Shown: piece by piece, positions 16,324-18,825 of the stretch
Layout of the letters: each line of letters opens with the position of its first letter
Position numbering within the stretch: position 1 is the first letter of the stretch
Source: CAZDUS01 sp044344495
GTDB taxonomy: Bacteria > Verrucomicrobiota > Kiritimatiellia > CAIKKV01 > CAITUY01
Reading direction: 5' to 3'
DNA: 18,825 nucleotides
Assembly (NCBI GenBank): GCA_044344495.1
Contig: JBIJCW010000022.1
Location: 1-18,825, forward strand
Notes under the pieces: generated by a model
Database searches by the model: none
What the model was told of the DNA's origin: nothing
The model's input: only the letters and a program-made list of their open reading frames with translations
Program-made: the position numbers and the translations under genes

Positions 16324-17082
16324 TTATAACCCCTTTGCTTGAACGACCCCGCCTTGCAGTTCCAACCAGGGGAGCAAATCCGATGGCAACTGCGGTTTCT
16401 CAATCCGCGCCGCAAACAGGTTCCCCTGCTTTGGAAACAATCGCACAAACAACTTGTACCCCGGCATCAGGATCCGGACGAGGGCATGCTTGATGCCTTT
16501 GCCTCCGATGAATTCCGATCCGGGTTGGTCATACCCATAGGCAAACGTCAACCGATGACGGGCAATGGGCGAAAACGATTGGATGGTTTTTTCGATTTCC
16601 CGTTCGGTGAACCGGTAAACGTAATTCGGGATTGTCGAGTTATTGACGCCTCCGCCCGCCCCTTTATTGCCGCAAACCACAGTATTCTCATAGGTTTGGG
16701 CCAATCCGAGGCGCATCATGATTCGGGTCACCTGATTGTCGAACGGTTCAACCATAATCACGGCTTTCCGTGCCACGCGGTACATTTCCAGAAGTCCCCG
16801 GTGCGGCGAGTGGCAATGGTGCAAACCCGCGTGCACCACCACATAGTCATACTCGCCGTCGCCAAAACCCAGGGATTCGACATTCTGCCGACTCCATGTG
16901 TAGGGGTGGAAATCCCTGTGATCGGAAGGGGGATCCAGATTGGATAAGGCAACGCGGGAGAACCCCAGGGCATGGAATACATCCCGGTCATTCGGTCCTC
17001 CCGCCACAACCAAGACGGAGGACTGTCTATCCGGGATCCATTCGGACAACGTCTTGCTGTAGAACATCAATCGTGCATTCAT
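16324..17082 (-). CDS. class I SAM-dependent methyltransferase
   Basis: The product is 252 residues from ATG 17082. An in-frame ATG at 17154 would add 24 residues, but it lies only about 8 bases after the predicted transcription start, so 17082 is preferred. The core is SVLVVAGGPNDRDVF (22-36, glycine-rich loop), ALSNLDPP (45-52, with Asp50 after strand 2), and EYDYVVVHAGLHHCHSP (77-93), the post-II region typical of Methyltransf_11 proteins. ARKAVIMVEPFDN (104-116) fits strand 5. The second half has Gly-rich and aromatic stretches (GNKGAGGGVNNS, 138-149) that may shape a substrate site. Residues 195-220 form a basic, hydrophobic segment. It heads the leftward series after the candidate promoter at 17169-17198. 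Substrate unknown; a sugar or lipid-linked sugar is likely. Confidence 0.83.
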   Translation of the reverse strand: MNARLMFYSKTLSEWIPDRQSSVLVVAGGPNDRDVFHALGFSRVALSNLDPPSDHRDFHPYTWSRQNVESLGFGDGEYDYVVVHAGLHHCHSPHRGLLEMYRVARKAVIMVEPFDNQVTRIMMRLGLAQTYENTVVCGNKGAGGGVNNSTIPNYVYRFTEREIEKTIQSFSPIARHRLTFAYGYDQPGSEFIGGKGIKHALVRILMPGYKLFVRLFPKQGNLFAARIEKPQLPSDLLPWLELQGGVVQAKGL

Positions 17083-17105
17083 GATTCTACTTATGGTGAA
17101 ACATC

Positions 17106-17145
17106 GGCACACTCCGTGCCCGTGGGTTATGCAGTACACAACCCA
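17106..17145 (-). promoter_or_regulatory. two leader hairpins upstream of the methyltransferase at 16324-17082
   Basis: Two perfect inverted repeats lie in the leader. One is a 6-base-pair stem, 17123-17128 with 17140-17145, and an 11-base loop. The other is a 5-base-pair stem, 17106-17110 with 17116-17120, and a 5-base loop. Neither is followed by a T-run on the minus strand, so a classical terminator for the epimerase gene is unlikely. They could slow read-through or stabilise the leader. Confidence 0.3.
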
Positions 17146-17168
17146 GACACCCATCTGTCGAAAAGGTC

Positions 17169-17198
17169 AATATAGACTGCGCCAGTGGTGGAAATCAA
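17169..17198 (-). promoter_or_regulatory. candidate sigma-70-type promoter for the leftward series
   Basis: Reading on the minus strand, TTGATT (17198-17193) and TATATT (17174-17169) are separated by 18 bases. This is 4 of 6 and 5 of 6 against the usual consensus. The predicted start is near 17162, giving a leader of about 80 bases to ATG 17082. The -35 box begins only a few bases after the epimerase stop, so the epimerase transcript could also read through. Confidence 0.45.
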
Positions 17199-17202
17199 CG
17201 AG

Positions 17203-18255
17203 TTACAGGGATTCGCTAACCGTAGGTTTACCGGCTTTGCGGTCCTGGTATTGCTGTTCGATCCAGGCGTAGGTCTTGGCCAGGCCCTGTTTGAGCGGGG
17301 TGCCCGGTTCCCAGCCGAGCATCTTGCGGATGAAGGTGTTGTCGCTGTTGCGGCCGGCAACGCCTTTGGGCGCGGTGAGGTCATAACTGCGCTTCAACTT
17401 CACCCCGCCGATCTCCTCGGCGTAGTCCACCAGTTGATTGATCGAAACCAGTTCGTTGGATCCCAGGTTGATCGGCGTCGCAATGAGGGCGTCCGAGTGC
17501 ATGATCATGTCGATCCCCTTGATGCAGTCATCAATGTACATGAAACTGCGGGTCTGCTGGCCGTCGCCCCAGATGGAGATGGATGGATTGTTGGTGTCCT
17601 TGGCCTCGATCACCTTGCGGCAGATGGCGGCGGGGGCCTTCTCGCGGCCCCCATCCCAGGTGCCGAACGGACCGTAGACATTGTGAAAGCGGGCGATGGC
17701 GGTTTTCATGCCACGCTCGGCCCAGTATTCCTGGCAGAACATCTCCGACACAAGTTTTTCCCAGCCGTAGCCGCGTTCGGCCATCGCGGGATAGGCGTCA
17801 GCCTCTTTCAGCGCCACGACGTCGTGGTGTTCCTGAAGCGTGGCGTTGTAGACGCAGGCGGAGGAGGAGAAGAAGTAACGCTGGGCTCCCGCGCGCTGGG
17901 CCGCCTCGATCATGTGGGTGTTGATCAGGATGCTGCGCAGGCATTCGATGCGAAAACGTTCAATGAATCCCATGCCGCCCATATTGGCCGCCAGGTTGTA
18001 CACTTCCGCGGCGCCTTTACAGATGCTCTCGCAGTTGGTCGGATCACTCAGATCCAGGCACAGGGACTCCACGCCGGGGATCTGCTGATACCAGTTGCCC
18101 AAAGGCTTCTTATCCACCGCGCGGATCCGGGTGAACCCCAGATTGTGGAAGTGCCGGGTCAGTGCCCCGGCGATAAATCCCCCGGCGCCGGCGATGACAA
18201 TCAGGTCGTTCTTGTTCAGTCCAGAGGTTGCGGCTGTCTTGGGCTCTTGTTGCAT
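17203..18255 (-). CDS. GDP-mannose 3,5-epimerase-like NAD-dependent sugar epimerase
   Basis: An extended short-chain dehydrogenase of 350 residues. The nucleotide-binding loop is GAGGFIAG (23-30). The sequence tracks plant GDP-mannose 3,5-epimerase closely: LAANMGGMGFI (88-98), SSACVY (131-136, catalytic Cys134), YGWEKL (163-168, Tyr163 and Lys167), RFHNVYGPFGTW (189-200), GGREKAPAA (202-210, Lys206), GDGQQTRSF (230-238) and GRNSDNT (301-307). Cys, Tyr and both Lys residues are the acid-base set of that enzyme, which plain UDP-glucose 4-epimerases lack. The reaction would turn GDP-D-mannose into GDP-L-galactose and GDP-L-gulose. ATG 18255 has AGGAG 5 bases upstream. The activity is inferred from motifs; another GDP-hexose substrate is possible. 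Confidence 0.9.
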   Translation of the reverse strand: MQQEPKTAATSGLNKNDLIVIAGAGGFIAGALTRHFHNLGFTRIRAVDKKPLGNWYQQIPGVESLCLDLSDPTNCESICKGAAEVYNLAANMGGMGFIERFRIECLRSILINTHMIEAAQRAGAQRYFFSSSACVYNATLQEHHDVVALKEADAYPAMAERGYGWEKLVSEMFCQEYWAERGMKTAIARFHNVYGPFGTWDGGREKAPAAICRKVIEAKDTNNPSISIWGDGQQTRSFMYIDDCIKGIDMIMHSDALIATPINLGSNELVSINQLVDYAEEIGGVKLKRSYDLTAPKGVAGRNSDNTFIRKMLGWEPGTPLKQGLAKTYAWIEQQYQDRKAGKPTVSESL

Positions 18256-18308
18256 GTCGACTCCTGTCCGCGATGCCGATCGTCAAGTTTGGCGGCACCG
18301 TGGCAAGT

Positions 18309-18337
18309 CTCATATCCTTTCCTCGTAAAACATTCAA
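18309..18337 (-). promoter_or_regulatory. candidate promoter for the epimerase gene
   Basis: On the minus strand TTGAAT (18337-18332) is 17 bases from TATGAG (18314-18309), each 4 of 6 against consensus. The predicted start near 18302 leaves a leader of about 47 bases with the AGGAG ribosome site. The -35 box touches the tandem 14-base repeat, which is suited to an upstream activator site. No clear alternative is seen in this 174-base gap. Confidence 0.35.
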
Positions 18338-18364
18338 GAAACGGATTGTTAGAAACGGATTGTT
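18337..18364. repeat. perfect tandem 14-base repeat in the intergenic region
   Basis: AGAAACGGATTGTT occurs twice without a spacer (18337-18350 and 18351-18364). It lies between the divergent epimerase and zinc-ribbon genes, directly upstream of the candidate epimerase -35 box. This position suits a regulator-binding direct repeat, though a recent slippage duplication is also possible. Confidence 0.7.
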
Positions 18365-18371
18365 CACGTCG

Positions 18372-18425
18372 GGAAGGAGTGATAACGTCTCCCTCCTTTG
18401 CGTTGATCTGCAGGACCAGGAGGGA
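18372..18425 (+). promoter_or_regulatory. mutually exclusive hairpins over the zinc-ribbon gene's ribosome site
   Basis: In the leader RNA, 18372-18379 (GGAAGGAG) can pair with 18389-18396 (CTCCCTCC), 7 of 8 pairs with a 9-base loop. The same pyrimidine stretch, 18390-18397, can instead pair perfectly over 8 bases with 18418-18425, which contains the AGGAGGG ribosome site of the gene at 18430. The two structures cannot form together. This is the layout of a sequester/anti-sequester switch, but both stems are simple purine/pyrimidine runs and could arise by chance. Confidence 0.35.
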
Positions 18426-18429
18426 TGAC

Positions 18430-18825
18430 ATGGAAATCATGGTTGTTGATTGTTCAGGGTGCAAGGCGCGTTTGAAAATCAAGGTCCCGCCGGGACGGGT
18501 TCTGGGGGAGATCAAGTGTCCCAAATGCGGCGTCAAGAATGCGCCTCCGAAAGGTGGCGCTGCCGCTCAGGAATCCAAGGCGCCGGCGACTTCCGTGCAA
18601 ACTCCTGCAGGGAGCCCACCCCCCGTGCCAGCCGCGACGCCAGCCGCGACGCCTGTTACGCCGCCAGCCGCACCGCCACCGGTCCAGAAGGCGGCCACAC
18701 CCCCACCTCCGCTGCCGGCGTCTGACGGTGCGGATGAAGCGGGGACTGTGTCGGTCACGTGCGATGCCTGTCAGTGGCAGACCAGGGTGCCGCAGGCGTT
18801 CATGGGCAAGAAGATCCGCTGCCGT
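18430..18825 (+). CDS. tandem zinc-ribbon protein with Pro/Ala-rich linker (partial, runs off window)
   Basis: ATG 18430 has AGGAGGG 5 bases upstream and the frame stays open for 132 codons to the window end. The N-terminal domain carries Cys8-x2-Cys11 and Cys30-x2-Cys33, a small zinc ribbon of the MJ0042-like kind. A linker of about 65 residues rich in Pro, Ala and Thr follows (about 41-106). It includes a perfect 12-base tandem duplication at 18628-18651. A second ribbon then begins with Cys111-x2-Cys114 and Cys131; its fourth Cys would lie just past the window. No membrane segment is seen yet. Such ribbons precede varied C-terminal domains in planctomycete- and verrucomicrobium-like bacteria, so the function depends on the missing part. 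It diverges from the epimerase gene and may not belong to the polysaccharide series. Confidence 0.8.
   Translation, partial: MEIMVVDCSGCKARLKIKVPPGRVLGEIKCPKCGVKNAPPKGGAAAQESKAPATSVQTPAGSPPPVPAATPAATPVTPPAAPPPVQKAATPPPPLPASDGADEAGTVSVTCDACQWQTRVPQAFMGKKIRCR

Noticed and set aside
18289..18318. Plus-strand promoter TTGGCG, 18 bases, TATCCT for the zinc-ribbon gene
   Set aside because: Each box matches only 4 of 6 and it lies over the candidate minus-strand promoter; too weak to list as a feature.
1..18825. Transposases, CRISPR arrays, tRNA or rRNA genes, prophage or defence genes
   Set aside because: No transposase-like protein, spaced repeat array or RNA gene pattern was seen; coding is almost continuous and accounted for by the polysaccharide genes.

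Overview
The window holds most of a surface or exopolysaccharide biosynthesis locus from a GC-rich, probably Gram-negative bacterium. It pairs a Wzx/Wzy-type polysaccharide pathway with an exosortase (EpsH family) and an EpsI partner, a combination known from bacteria that sort PEP-CTERM-type proteins. The right edge carries a tandem zinc-ribbon protein with a Pro/Ala-rich linker, a style common in the Planctomycetes-Verrucomicrobia-Lentisphaerae group. Placement in that group is an inference; there is no rRNA or other marker here.

Layout, left to right. At 1-153 there may be the tail of an upstream gene. At 173-1627 (+) lies a membrane polyprenyl-phosphate glycosylphosphotransferase (WbaP type), the likely initiating enzyme. 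All but one of the genes from 1643 to 18255 are on the minus strand and read leftward. In transcription order they are: a GDP-mannose 3,5-epimerase-like enzyme (17203-18255), a SAM methyltransferase (16324-17082), a Wzx-like flippase (14926-16299), a DUF268 methyltransferase (14168-14902), a GT2 transferase (13323-14171), an unrecognised 233-residue protein (12625-13326), a Wzy/WaaL-like polymerase or ligase (11080-12594), two more GT2 transferases (9280-10302 and 8180-9283), a GT-C-like membrane protein (6237-8183), a WecG/TagA/CpsF transferase (5458-6240), a methyltransferase (4805-5455), a second GT-C-like membrane protein (3285-4808), the exosortase (2395-3288) and EpsI (1643-2398). One GT2 gene (10308-11141) is on the plus strand inside this series. 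Its 3' end overlaps the polymerase gene and its 5' end abuts or overlaps the next GT2 gene. At 18430 a new plus-strand gene begins and runs off the window.

Proposed working: WbaP loads the first sugar phosphate on undecaprenyl phosphate. WecG-type and GT2 enzymes extend the unit in the cytoplasm, and the epimerase may supply GDP-L-galactose or GDP-L-gulose. Methyltransferases may decorate the sugars, Wzx flips the unit, and Wzy polymerises it or ligates it. The two GT-C-like proteins may add sugars on the outer face of the membrane from lipid-linked donors. The exosortase and EpsI would process and anchor proteins that pass through the same envelope. Export genes (Wza, Wzc type) and exosortase substrates are not in the window. 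Eight junctions in the minus-strand series are exact 4-base stop/start overlaps, so much of it looks translationally coupled.
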